Shown here piece by piece: positions 30,866-42,916 of a stretch of DNA of 64,000 bases. The position numbers and the translations under genes are program-made. The stretch covers positions 743,501-807,500 of the forward strand of contig OZ025781.1 of NCBI GenBank assembly GCA_964019425.1, in the 5' to 3' direction. This DNA comes from Flectonema sp. DT1601 (Eukaryota; Euglenozoa; Diplonemea; Diplonemida; Diplonemidae). Below the pieces are notes generated by a model. That model was not told the DNA's origin and did no database searches. It saw only the letters and a program-made list of their open reading frames with translations. The number at the start of each line of letters is the position of its first letter. Within the stretch, counting starts at the first letter, position 1.

Positions 30866-31359
30866 ATGTCCGCTCCAATGCCATCAGCTCCGCCTACGGC
30901 ACCAATTCCACAGTACCCGGGACAAGACTTTGCTTGTGCTGGAGCTCCTCCACAGCCGCAGATGTATCCAGCGGAGGGGATTCCAACACAGGCTGCTGTT
31001 CCGGGGCCTTACCTTCCACCACAGCCAGGCCAGGCAGTTTATGGATACCCTGTTCAGCAGACTATGGGTCAACCTATTCCGCAAAATATGGGTCAGCCTG
31101 TTCAGTATCCTATGCAGCCAGGACAGTACCCTCAGTATGGAACATCTGGTACTGTAACTTATGGACAGGGAGGTGTTCCTGTGTATCACACAACTACTGA
31201 GAAAAAGGTTTGTAATTTCCTCTGATTGTTGTCTCTTAGTAGAACACGGTTATGTAAATCAACTTAAAACAGAAGAATAGTACAGACGTGGATGAAACTT
31301 GTTGCCTTGCTTTTCTTGCTGGATGTGCATTCTGTTGTTGTCTTGAGGCGATGCTGTAG
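30866..31359 (+). CDS. CYSTM-type tail-anchored Pro/Gln-rich protein, two exons
   Basis: Exons 30866-31207 and 31273-31359 encode 142 aa. The first exon is a Pro/Gln/Tyr-rich disordered head (PGQDFACAGAPPQPQMYP; repeated GQPIPQNMGQPVQYP). Without splicing it stops soon after VCNFL. Removing a 65-bp intron (GTTTGT to TTAAAACAG) adds DETCCLAFLAGCAFCCCLEAML, a cysteine-rich transmembrane module of the CYSTM kind: a short hydrophobic helix packed with Cys at the very C terminus. Family members are small membrane proteins of stress response in plants and fungi. The exon 2 match is what makes the intron convincing. Precise role unknown. Confidence 0.8.
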
Positions 31360-31840
31360 TAGGAATTCATATCTTCTTATTGAGTTTAATTAGACGACGA
31401 TGTTATTCGTTGACTACTCTTTTAAATGAGAGCGTACAGAAGACTTTTGAGATCGGTAACTTACACACAGGAAAAAAAACCAATTTTTTAACGAATTTAA
31501 AAAAAATAAAAAATAAAACAAATAACTGCTGTGTAGTCCGCACTTTAGTAATTTGAACCGAGTGTGCAATATATGTGTGGTTTTTTTTTTTTTTTTTTTT
31601 TTGTAATTTTATCTTCGCTGTTATTCTTTTGCGATTGGTTGAATAACATGAATAACACAGGTAGGTTAGGTTAGTACTAGTGAACATATGCATCTTACTT
31701 CTCAGTTTCGATGGCTGAGAGAATACCACGCATGTATTACTGCATACTTAGTTATTATTCTTTTTATTCCTGTTCGTGAACATGGTTTCACATCCAAACG
31801 AATAAAAAAAAATAAAAAAAATAATATTTGAGGACCTGTT

Positions 31841-32079
31841 AAAAGTATGGTACCATTCTGGTCGAAGGTAAACTGCAGGCATATCCAACACAATCGACAA
31901 CCCCTGTCTGAAACATGCCCCCCAAAAAAAAAAAATCAATTTCAGGTGTGGGATGTAACTTTGTAATCTGTGTAAAAATAAAAAAAAGTATCCGTCTGCA
32001 TGTTTTGCTTGTGGCCTGTTACAGAGCTACCCTCAGACAGGGCTGGAGTTGTCGTTGGGCAGAATGGTACCATACTTTT
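31841..32079. repeat. foldback element with 20-bp perfect inverted repeats
   Basis: AAAAGTATGGTACCATTCTG at 31841-31860 is the exact reverse complement of 32060-32079. A further weaker pairing (CGACAACCCCTGTCTGA near 31898 against CAGACAGGGCTGGAGTTGTCG near 32034-32054) extends the arms inward. No transposase and no clear target-site duplication. Confidence 0.75.
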
Positions 32080-32427
32080 GATATCCACCCGTTTGTTTTC
32101 CAGATTTTTTCCTTCTTTTTTTCAAGAACCCCCTCTCAGGTTTCGTGTGCACATAACATCATCAGCGTTATACTCCCTTTTTATCTGCATAGTTTTAGAT
32201 ACAGCCAAATTTTTGTTTCAAAGAAAAAAAAAAAAAAAAAACTATCTTACAGCCCCCCTTTTGGCTTATAAATTACTAGTGTTTTCTTATTAGTTAACTT
32301 TGAAACGATAAAAATATGTTTTATGTCTTTATAAATATGATCTTACAGTTCGGCCATTGAGGCAAGCTCTTCAAGACAACCATTCTGTCTGTTGACGTCT
32401 GTTTACGGCCGCCATTTTTTTTTTTTA

Positions 32428-32616
32428 TGGGCAAAGGTGCGTTTCCTTCACAAATAGTTTTACAAAATCTAAAATGGCTGAAAACCGTCCTGTTCGATTC
32501 CTGGGTGAGGTCATTTTCTTTTCTCGAAAACGTGAAACTATTTGTGTAGTAACCGGTAGTTTGCCCTTTATTTAATTTGAGTGCTATATAAAAGTCGAAT
32601 AGAATAGAATAGAATT
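32428..32616 (+). mobile_element. possible SINE-like retroposon fragment
   Basis: GTTCGATTC (32492-32500) resembles a tRNA-type B box. The right end reads GAGTGCTATATAAAAGTC followed by about four GAATA-type units, much like the tails of tRNA-derived SINEs and L2-clade LINE ends. Inverted segments (32447-32463 with 32532-32548; GGGCAAA 32428 with TTTGCCC 32560) fold the middle. The A box is weak. Could be chance. Confidence 0.35.
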
Positions 32617-33030
32617 ACTCCTATCCTCTGGGATTGTTGTAATCAATGTGTGTATGCTTGACTACAACAATCAAAGATGCTTGACTACTCTTCATGGTAA
32701 TAAAACAGACAACCTGTTTTGTTCGAATGAAGAGTTTTTTTTTTTTTTTTTTTTTTGATTTGTTTTCAATTTTAAAAAAAAAAAGAAGAAAAGAGGAAAT
32801 GGAAACACAAAAAAGGGGAACTTCAAAAAAAAAAAAAAAAAAAGACACAAAAAACTTTTTTTTATTATTCTTTTTTTACTAAAATGTTTCGTAGCAATTG
32901 ATATCTCAGCGAGAAGATGGTGTTCGATTTGGTTAAACATGAAAAGTGATGTGTTTTCTAATGAAATAATACCGCCTCTTCCGACACCACCCACCCCCAT
33001 TCTTCTCATCGTATTTTTTCTTTGATTTAA

Positions 33031-33573
33031 CAACTACAAATATTCTTCCAGTTCAAATACTTTGATATTAATTTTTGTTTTTAATATCTGAAGTTGTTAC
33101 TGTTGTTTTTTTATGTTGTCGATGTTTCACTCTCCTCCTCCTCTGATTCGTACAGCCTAATTTTAATCTAACAGTTTGAACCAGTCAAATACTTTAATAT
33201 TACTATTATTGTATTGGTAGCATAAATGTCTAAAAAAGTTGTTTTTATAACAAAAGAGTTCGCCTCGCTATATAATAAGAACTGTTTTTTTTTTTTTTTT
33301 TTTTTTTTTTTAACTTCGATTTAAGTGAGTTGTAACGCACGCTGCAGGGAATGGCTGGTAGTACTTGGTACCCGAATTACCAGATTCGACAACGTCTTCT
33401 GGTCGATAAGGAATATATGTTCCCTTGTTGTACATTATCGTAAATTAACAGCTACAAATATCTTTTCAGTCGAGCATTTGATATTACTTATGTATTTGTT
33501 GATTTTCATATTGTCAATGTTTCACCCTCTCCTTCTCTGATTCGTACAACCCCAATTTGATTCTACAATTTTA
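33031..33573 (+). repeat. diverged direct repeat, two copies
   Basis: 33031-33177 and 33449-33573 share an ordered series of phrases: CTACAAATAT, TTGATATTA, GTCRATGTTTCACYCTC, and CTCTGATTCGTACA. A further fragment, CAAATACTTTAATATTA, occurs near 33186. Unknown repeat family. Confidence 0.65.
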
Positions 33574-33870
33574 AATAGTTTTTTTTTTTTTTTTGTTTGT
33601 TTATTTTATTTTATTACTTTTCTGGTGTCAAAGAGATCCCTAACTCGTGTGTTCGTTTTCCTGAATTACTATTCTCCGCATGGCATCAGGTGATCCCCTT
33701 CTGTCCTGAGATGGTTTTGAACGACAATTTATAGTCATCGTAGGTCTTTGGTAGTTGTCACTGTTTTCATTCTTTGTGCAGGACAATTCATTGGTCGTGT
33801 TATTGATGGTTGTGTTCATACCGTGATTGTTTATTAACTTTACTACTTTCAGTTTGTATATTTACACTAA

Positions 33871-36800
33871 ATGAGAAGTATGCGACTGATACTTTATGTA
33901 CTTTTGTTGTTGTTTAGTGGTACTCTCCAAGTGAGTGCCTGTCATTGTGCAGTGGGTGATACCATCACACCATTCGGTTGCGGATGTACATCATGTGATC
34001 CCGGGTATCATGGATTCTACTGTTTGGGTGTTTGTAATTGTGTGAATGGTTTGTGTCGGGATGGTCCTCAAGAAATCGGTGCTTGCGAGTGTGATACTGG
34101 ATGGTACGGTATTCGCTGTGATGCGAAGGGAGCATACGTAGAGCTCGTTACCGCAGATATTAGTGAATGCGCGACATCGTTTCTTTCAAGGAACAACGTC
34201 CAATGTCTATTGGCACCTCGCCCATTCGAATTAACTCTTGAAGGAGGTCACTTTGAACACACAACAAGTCTGGAAGTGAAATTCATTAAATTCGGACCTT
34301 CGCTCATCGTAGAACCTGTCCCCTCTTGCTCAATTACTTTTAGTAACTCGACTCACATCGTGTGTTCAATCTCTGTGGAGGAATACCATCCTTCACAAGG
34401 TATTCATTATTATTACACAGATATTGTTGTTGATGGAGTCACATCACTCATCGTTATAGATTCCCTGAGCACAGCTCCTAAATTAGTACTGATGGCTTTC
34501 CGCACTGACACAGCTACGTTTACAGAATCACACACCTTCTCATCTTCTTTGACTCACACTCTGAGTGGATCGCTGACTGATACCTTTTCGTTAACACAAT
34601 CACTATCTCTGACGGATACGTTGTCGACTTCCCTTTCGTACTCTTTGAGTCTGACGGATACCATGTCCCTGACACACTCTGAGTCACTTACTCTGACGGC
34701 ATCACTTTCCTTAACTGAGACCCTCTCGTTATCACTGTCAACGAGTGAGACTCTGAGTGAGTCGCAATCACTGAGTGCAACGGTGTCACTGTCAGCGACT
34801 ATCTCGATTAGTGAAAGTGATTCCAACACTTTAACGAATACCATCACACGAACAGAGACACTGACTGTTACTGAGAGTCAATCTATTTCAAGAACACCAT
34901 CCGATACGATAACAAGTTCTCTGACTTTATCAAATACTATCAGCAGATCATTAACAGAGACGTTCAGTGTTTCTCCTTCGAAGAGTAATTCAATCACTAG
35001 GTCAGTATCACAGTCAAAGACATTATCAAAGTCAGTAACGAGTACTCACAGTAGGTCACCAACTATGACAGAATCAGATAGTGAGAGTCAGTCTGTGACC
35101 CCATCAGGTAGTAATACTCGAAGTGATAGTTTCTCCTTGTCACTCTCATTGTCACCAACGAGTAGTATTTCAATAACCAAATCCTTAACGGTGTCGGGTA
35201 CCAAGTCGATGAGTTCAACGCCAACCTTCTCAGTGAGTCTGACGATCACTCCGTCGATTACGAGATCGATCACAAATAGTTTTAGTAATTCTGTTTCTCC
35301 ATCAAAGAGTGTTACTGTTTCAGGTATGTCTTCTTTTTGTTTTATTTCATTTCCACCTTTAGAAAGAACTGGCGATCTACTCTCAGACATCAAATCCGAT
35401 ATTGTTACGACAACAATTGATATCAAAACTTCTACATTATTATATAAGACTTCATATTCACAGAACATCGGATTAATTATTACGTATTGGATTCAGATAA
35501 ACACACACCACCTGTTCAATTCTTGTCTTCAGCTGCAACAAATCAACTGAGTAGCGTCACCAGCTAAAAACTAAAAACGACATCACAAACAGTGACGTCA
35601 TCAGCAAGTGAGAGTCCGACGGTTTCTATTTCCCCGTCGCCGTCTATTTCAGAAACTCTCTCCGATACGAAGTCAGCTACAGACACGGGGTCGTCATCCA
35701 TTACAGTGAGTCCTTCTGTTAGTAGATCGAGTTCTGTGTCATCAACTGGAAGTATTTCAAAGTCATCATCGAAGACGAGAACAGACAGTCAGACTCCATC
35801 CATCTCACAGTCAGTGACGAGGTCGGAATCGATTTCTGAGACTTCTTCATCAACGAAATCTCATTCAGCTTCACTCTCACCAACAGCCAGTAGTTCTTTA
35901 TCCAAAACAATTAGTAATTCTTTATCGTTTAGCGAAAGTAAAACTGTCAGCGAATCAAATTCTCGCAGTGAGAGCTTTTCCCCTTCTGGTTCGTTATCTC
36001 CGTCACAATCAATATCGAATAGCGAGTCTGGTTCTGTTAGTTTCTCATTTACGAAATCTATTTCATCTTCGGGTAGTTCGTCTCTATCAGAATCTATTTC
36101 TAAGTCAGCTTCGTATTCATTGTCGAGGTCGGTATCTAATTCCCCTTCAGAGAGTTACTCTTTAACAGATTCCCCTTCAGTAACAACATCCCTCTCATCT
36201 TCTAATTCATTATCGCTGTCGAAGTCCTTTTCTATGACGTCATCGTTGTCTGGTAGTCGAACTGTTTCAGAAAGTGTTTCTAAAACATCATCTGAGTCTG
36301 ATTCAGAAACAGTCACAAAGACACCAACAGAAAGTAGCAGTCATTCTGCGACTATGTCGCTGACGAAGTCTACCAGCCACTCGATATCAGACTCTGGTAG
36401 TTCTACTGAAAGTATTTCAAACAGCGAGTCATCATCACAATCATTATCGAGAAGTGGAAGTAGTTCTGAAACGAGTAGTCAGTCGCTGACTCAAAGTAAG
36501 TCAACTTCATTAAGTAAAACATTATCTCACACTAATAGCGGAACGGGTACTAATACGATCTCAAAGTCCAGAAGCGAGTCTTTGAGTTCCTCAAAATCAA
36601 TTTCGATAACCAGCTCGTCTACGGAGTCGGATTCGAATACAATTTCACAGTCGGGGAGTAGCAGTCAGACGAGTACGAAATCAGTTTCTACTTCAAACAG
36701 TTTGTCATCAACGATATCGACATCGGACTCGTTGTCTGAGAGTTGGAGTTCATCAGAATCAAACAGCCAGAGTCATTCCACATCCCAATCTGTCTCAAAT

Positions 36801-39800
36801 ACAATAACGACATCACAAACAGTGACGTCATCTGCAAGTGAGAGTCCGACGGTTTCTATTTCCCCGTCGCCGTCTATTTCAGAAACTCTCTCCGATACGA
36901 AGACAGCTACAGACACGGGGTCGTCATCCATTACAGTGAGTCCTTCTGTTAGTAGATCGAGTTCTGTGTCATCAACTGGAAGTATTTCAAAGTCATCATC
37001 GAAGACGAGAACAGACAGTCAGACTCCATCCATCTCACAGTCAGTGACGAGGTCGGGTACGTTGTCGAAGTCGAATACCTTTTCAATAACTTCATCAGAC
37101 ACAGAATCATCTTCATCATCTAATTCAAGAAGTACTACTAACACTTTATCAAGTTCTGGAAGTGGTTCATCGACAGCATCTGAAAGTTTAACTCCAACTC
37201 AGTCAGGTACTCGAAGTGGAAGTCATACGAGAAGTCTGACTGAATCAGAATCGTTATCACTGTCGGTATCGAAGTCTGTTTCCGAGTCTGATATCATCAC
37301 CAGTTCCATCACTGAAACAGATTCTCAGTCGGAGTCAGTGAGTTGGAGTCATTCGAGTAGTGCTACGACATCTTCAACAGAAAGTTTATCATCTTCTGAG
37401 AGTGAAACTATCACAGAGACGATCTCTGAATCAAACAGTTTGTCCCCATCAGTGATGATCAGTGATACTTTCTCAATAAGTAAGACGGGTACTGAGACTA
37501 TCAGCGCTACTGAGAGTGTTTCTATGTCTTCATCACAGTCACCGAGTAGCTCTGTTTCAATATCGACATCAGGAACTCCATCAGTCAGTCTCTCTGTTAC
37601 GGAGACGAAATCACTTCAAATATTATCACCAAGTGAGAGTCTGTCGAATACTATTTCACAAACCCCAGTTATTACTAATTCTAAAACAGGGTCATCCTCT
37701 GTTAGTCTCACTGAGAGTACTTCAAGTAGTCAGACCATTAGTAATTCTATCTCTGATACGATGTCGTCATCTAATAGTTATTCAGGTAGTAGTACTCAGA
37801 GTCTGTCTTCAGATATCTCTGTTAGTAGGTCGGGTAGTTTATCGGAGTCTAAATCAGGAAGTAGTTCAAACAGTGAGCGTCCAACAGAATCAGAGTCCGT
37901 GTCGGTGAGTAGGTCGAAGAGTTCAACATCTTCAGATTCCAACACTGAAAGTAGTACTCAGTCAGAGTCCTCTTCAGGAAGTAGAAGTGTTACTGGTGGC
38001 TTGTTAATTAGTAATTCTTTGACTGCATCGGAAATATTATCATCGACATCCTCGTTAAGTGTGTCTGAAATAGTAACCGAAAGTAAGTCATCGTCTGACA
38101 GCATCTCATTATCGAAGAGTTTAACACGAAGTGTTTCCAATACGAAATCTAATACGGAATTATTATCTTCTACCTGGTCAGTGACGAGGACTGAATCAAA
38201 GAGTCTCTCGATAAGTGAGACGATGACTCCAACAGTCAGTAGAAGTCAAAGTGAGTCTTTGTCTGACAGTAGGTCGGATTCTAACACATTGAGTAGAAGT
38301 ATATCAAAAGAGAGAACTGTTTCTAGTTCGTTGTCACATGTTTTGAGTAGCACGAGGTCGATGTCTAATTCTCAAACTGATTCTCCTTCTAATTCAGTAA
38401 CACAATCGTTGTCGTATTCTATATCACATTCCCTTTCTAATAGTATGACAGAGTCTTTTAGTGAGACTAGGAGTTTATTAAATTATTTTACTAACTCTCT
38501 GACCCCATCACTCTCACAAGCATTCAGTAGAACGGAGACAGTCAGTAGTTCGCTGTCTGGTAGTTCTTCTTTTAGTTTATCGTTGAGTAAGTCGTTCAGT
38601 CTTTCTGTTACTCCGCTGATTACGTTGTCTGAAACGTTGTTAACGTTGACGAAAACCTTTTCGAAATCATCGACACAAACAGGATCTAAATCACCGTCTC
38701 CCACCATATCGAAGAGTAGTTCTTTGAGTGTCACTCCAACTGAGAGTTTTTCAGTTTCACAATCGGAGTCGCTGTCAGAGTCGAGTAGCTCGTCAGTCTC
38801 GTTGTCGTTGTCGAGTTCGGATACGAAGTCCGCGAGTATCACAATTTCTATTTCACCAACTCCGTCGTTGTCGGAGTCACTTTCACTAACCGCAAGCGAG
38901 TCACAAAGTGTGACGTTGACTCCAACGCGGTCACTCAGTGAGAGTTTGACTCCACTTCGTACGGAGTGCCCTGCTCTCTATCACCATCCCCCTCATTGTG
39001 ATTGTGGTCCGTGGAACTCAGATGATTGTAATTGTGATTCAAAGAACTGCACCTCCTGTCACGATAACTACTTTGGAATAACATGCGAAGAGAGATGTCT
39101 GGATACGTATTGTGGTGGGAACGGAAAGTGCGATGACGGACCTTTTGGAACCGGAGGTTGTGCCTGCGACTACCACTGGTACGGTAGTGACTGTTCGATA
39201 CCTGGACCTGTATGTTATTTATATCTGATTAAATGTTTGTTAAGGACAGTTGTAAAAGTACAATCACATACTAATACACAAACAGGTAATAACTAATGTC
39301 ACCATAGCAAACTGCTTCCCAACCGTAGCTCCCGAAACCGACGTGCGAAACTGTCGCCAACAGCCAGTCAAACGACTGTTTATTGAGGGGAGAAATTTTC
39401 ATTTTTTTGACAACACAATAACTGTGTCGGGGATGCCCTGCAGACTTCTAATCACCCGACAGCACTCAACTACAGAGACAGAGTGTGAGATGGAAGAAGT
39501 TAATTCACTTCAGAGTAGTGATCACGTTGTTGTGTTGAACTCTAAAGTTGCTGACTCTCCTCCTTACGTAGTTCGATTGAATGTACCAACTCTGTCAGAA
39601 ACATTGTCAGAGACGATAACACTTTCTAAAACAGAAAGTGTGATCCCAACTTGTCAACAACATTGGGTAGGAGTGCAGTGTACTTGTGAAGATAGTTCAC
39701 AATATTCAAGATGTAGTCCTCCTCCTTCACAATCAGCTCTCTTTAGTTTGTTGTGTAATAAAACAGTTGGAGGTACTGTTAGCAGTTCAGATGGTTGTCA

Positions 39801-41112
39801 GAAAATAGCGAAGTGTTTACCAGCAATTGAAGTACCAAACTGTCTTTGTTTAGACTCCAGTGACGCATCGACATGTTCATCAGGTAATGTGAATCTAGCT
39901 GATGGTCGCTGCTACAGTGGAAGTTGTATTGAACGACCTGTTTGTAACAGCAGCTCAGAATACATTCAGGGATGTACTTGTACTAGAGCAGAACGATTGT
40001 CACGATGTTCATCAAACATAACAGTTGGGAATATAACTACCTGGTCAGTCTGTGATGGTAATGATATCTGTGTACCTGAAATAGAAGACCTCAGAATTCA
40101 AGTACTCGCTGGAGACATGGGAGAGAATTTAAATGTAAAAGTCCTCGTGACTTTAGAAACTGGTCATCACAATGCAGAAAGAGTATCACTAGAGGTTAGC
40201 CTTGATGCTCCTTCTGATGGAGTCTTCTTGGGACCGATGGCGAGGAATTTGGGATGTCAATCAGCGTCAACAATATCAGGAACAATAATAGAATGTAACA
40301 GAGGTAACTTAGGAATGGGTCACACTGAAACTTTAGATTTATATGTACTCGCGAGAGTTGTGAAAACTGAGAATGTTGATATCGTTGCGGAAGTTAAGTC
40401 CACAGATATTACGCAAAAGCAAAATCGACACCAAGACCACGCGACAGCTCGTCTACCTGTCGCAGACTTACAACTTTCAGTTGTTCCAGTTGAGATTACA
40501 ACTAACAGCGTGATAGGAACTCATCCAACAATGTTTCACATGATGACACTTCCAACAGCTTATCATTTTACAATAGTTAATGTTGGACCTACTTCTGCAA
40601 GAGACGTTGTTATAGAAATACTTGTTCAAGGAGGAATTCTAATCGGAGCCTTGCCGTCAATTCCAACGACATTCGAAGTATTTCAAAGTCACAGCGGATC
40701 CTTTAACGTGTTTGTTAATAAGAATAAACCTTTATTATCATTATGTGTTACTATTGTTGTATATTCAAAGACAACAAGAGATCACATTACAGGAAATAAT
40801 AATGATGTTCTCTGTACTGGTCCTGGTATTAATCACGGAATAGAGAGTCTTTGGGATCCTCGAGGTGATGTTATAAAAACTGTTTACGTCTTGGGATCGG
40901 AAGAGTACAATCTTGACGGACCCAGCAGTCCAATTGGGGAATGGAAATTCCTTTTGTACATCATTCTCTTTATAATATCATGTTTGGTATTGACGGAGTT
41001 TAGAAGCCCTACGCTGTCTCGTAATCAGGCTATCGCTCATGCGGTTTGGAGTCCTCAGTATCAAAAAAGACCAAAAAGAGAACTTCCAACGTTACATGAA
41101 ATACCTCAGTAG
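33871..41112 (+). CDS. giant Ser-rich cell-surface adhesin-like protein, three exons
   Basis: Exons 33871-35323, 35593-39209 and 39286-41112 encode ~2298 aa. A signal peptide (LILYVLLLLFSGTLQVSA) is followed by an EGF/laminin-like Cys-rich module (CNCVNGLCRDGP...CECDTGWYG), a ~125-aa beta-type domain, then ~1480 residues in which about every second residue is Ser (TLSETLSLSLSTSETLS). A second EGF-like module (CGGNGKCDDG...CACDYHWYGSDC), more Cys-rich segments and a DUF11-like beta domain (YHFTIVNVGPTSARDVVIEI) follow. It ends with one TM (FLLYIILFIISCLVL) and a ~35-aa basic tail. This is a type I membrane architecture; the Ser tract is probably an extended O-glycosylated stalk. Intron 1 (269 bp) has an unusual acceptor; intron 2 is 76 bp with a TACTAATAC branch-like site. 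Confidence 0.85.
35576..37056 (+). repeat. 251-bp direct duplication inside the adhesin gene
   Basis: 35576-35826 and 36806-37056 are about 99% identical (two differences seen) with an offset of 1230 bp, exactly 410 codons. The first copy contains the inferred intron-1 acceptor; in the second the same bases are read as coding. Confidence 0.9.
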
Positions 41113-41551
41113 TGTTTTATAATTATTTTATTCTCATTTTCTTTTTTTTTTATTGTGTTTTTTTTTTTTAAAAAAATAAATGTACCATCTTACACGAATT
41201 AGTCATAATTGGCTCATCCTTTTTTTTTTGTTCATCTCTAAATGTGGTTATTAAGTTCACATTAATGCTATTTATTTTGTGTTAAAAAACTCTCTCTCTC
41301 TCTTGTTCCTAATTTATTTATTCTGTTCTCTCATTTCTCTCTTAAGGGTATTCTTCACTTAGAAGAATATCCTTAAAGAGAGGGTGATCAGATGCTAGTT
41401 AACAAAAAGTATGCTCGTAAACCGTGCAGCTAGTTGCTGGTTTACATTTCCTCTCTCTTGTAGTAGTTACGTTTTCACTCTCTTTCAAGTATGTGGATAT
41501 TGAGATTGCGCGTATGATTAAACTTAACTATTAATATGTTGGTGTTTTTAA
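41113..41551 (+). other. intergenic with strong hairpin
   Basis: No gene. It contains T/A runs, a CT microsatellite (~41290-41303) and a 20-bp-stem hairpin at 41337-41382. Confidence 0.5.
41337..41382 (+). other. 20-bp-stem hairpin in adhesin 3' region
   Basis: CTCTCTTAAGGGTATTCTTC (41337-41356) pairs with 41362-41382 across an ACTTA loop, with about one bulge and one G-T pair. Located ~225 bp after the adhesin stop, likely in its 3' UTR. It could mark transcript processing or stability. Confidence 0.75.
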
Positions 41552-42916
41552 ATGTTTTCTTCTGATAACCAGAATACAACAATTAAATTAACGATGAGAA
41601 GAATGAATAGCGAGACGTCTGTCGGATCGTACGATCTCGACGACGAAGTCATCAGAGCGATTGAAGAGTCTGACGTTGGTGGTGTTTCAGAATGTATTAT
41701 TGAAGATGGGTTTGATGAAGAGTTGGATTTAATGTTAAAATTATCCATAAAAATAGTACAGAAACAAGAGAATGATGATTCAACGTCAGTAGTAGTTGAG
41801 ATATTAAAACATTGTCATATTGATGATGTTACTTTCGCTCTTCAAGAGTGTAATCTCGAACCTAATTCACGATTTGGAATGATTACAATGTTAGAAGCGA
41901 TCCTAATGTCGAATAACAGTAAACTACTACAACAATTCGTTAGGCTACCTGATGCGCTGAAACAGCTTTCTAACGACAGCTATGATGAACTTTACAAACA
42001 CTTTTCTCCTTTAGAAGAACTTTTGTACCTTTTTGCTCGTTCTGGAGAGAAAGAATCGGTTGAAAAACTAGTGTCATCAAATCCTATAATTATAAACAGA
42101 AAAGTTGATCAAAAGAATGACTCCACCAGTCTTCACGCTGCATCATGGGGTGCTCAGTATGGGTTTTTTTTGTTGTTGTCTTTTTTGGCGTTTTGATCCT
42201 TTTAGTGTTTATTCTAAAGAAACAATAATAACAACAACAGCCTTCCAATAGTCAAGTATCTCTTAGAAGTTGGAGGTGATCCAAATCAGGTGAATAAGAA
42301 CGACGAGTCTCCACTTCAGAATGCTCTTCAGAAAGGTGACGTCGATGTGACGTTAGAGTTGATGAAGAAGAGTACGTTAGAAAATGTTGAAAAATCTACG
42401 ATAAAACAACAGAGTCAAGACATTACTTTGTATTTAGCTGCGAAGATTGGAAACATTGAAATGGTTCGCAGAATAATTGAGATCGGAGGGAGTGGGATGG
42501 CTAGACAGCCAAGGTCAGGATCAACTCCAAGTCACGCAGCAGCTTATTATAACAATCCAGAATGTCTTGAGTATTTGATTCAAAAGTTTCCTGAAAGCTG
42601 CAACGTCACAAACAGTAGTTTCGGAGAACCAGTCATAAGCAATGCTATTAGTACCCAAGGATTATCTACTCTGAAGTTAGTAATTGAAAACACAAATGAC
42701 GACATTCTCGTTAACTACGCCGACTACAGTTATTGTAACGGAAACTGTCTCTTGCACATCGCAGCATTTACTCGTAAGGAAAGCTTAATATCACTTCTGA
42801 TTAAATCTGGTAAAGAAGGATTTCTAAAATACAAAAACAACGACGGTAAAATACCTCTCGATATCGCAAGAGAGGTTGGCGCCAGTGATAGCATCTTGGC
42901 ACTTCTCAAACAATGA
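41552..42916 (+). CDS. ankyrin-repeat protein, two exons
   Basis: Exons 41552 (or 41594)-42156 and 42241-42916 encode 426 or 412 aa. Splicing an 84-bp intron (GTATGG to ACAACAACAG) joins LHAASWGA to HLPIVKYLLEVGGDPN, rebuilding one ankyrin repeat. Others read TLYLAAKIGNIEMVRRIIEIGG, TPSHAAAYYNNPECLEYLIQ and CLLHIAAFTRKESLISLLIK. The N-terminal ~150 residues are helical and acidic, with no known domain. The first ATG (41552) lies inside a pyrimidine tract ending ATAACCAG (41571); if that is the true acceptor, translation begins at 41594 (MRRMNSETS). Ankyrin repeats are protein-binding; the partner is unknown. Confidence 0.8.

Larger units (their letters stand above)
31360..33870 (+). other. 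2.5-kb repeat-rich gap
   Basis: No credible gene on either strand. It contains a 20-bp inverted repeat pair, a SINE-like unit (~32430-32616), a diverged direct repeat (33031-33177 and 33449-33573), and many A or T runs. It ends in TACTTTCAG (33852), the acceptor for the adhesin gene. Confidence 0.6.

Noticed and set aside
35088-35468. Minus-strand frames opposite the Ser-rich region (also 34554-34847 and 38483-38842)
   Set aside because: They mirror the Ser codons of the adhesin and show only Asp/Glu/Val/Leu-biased shadow composition.
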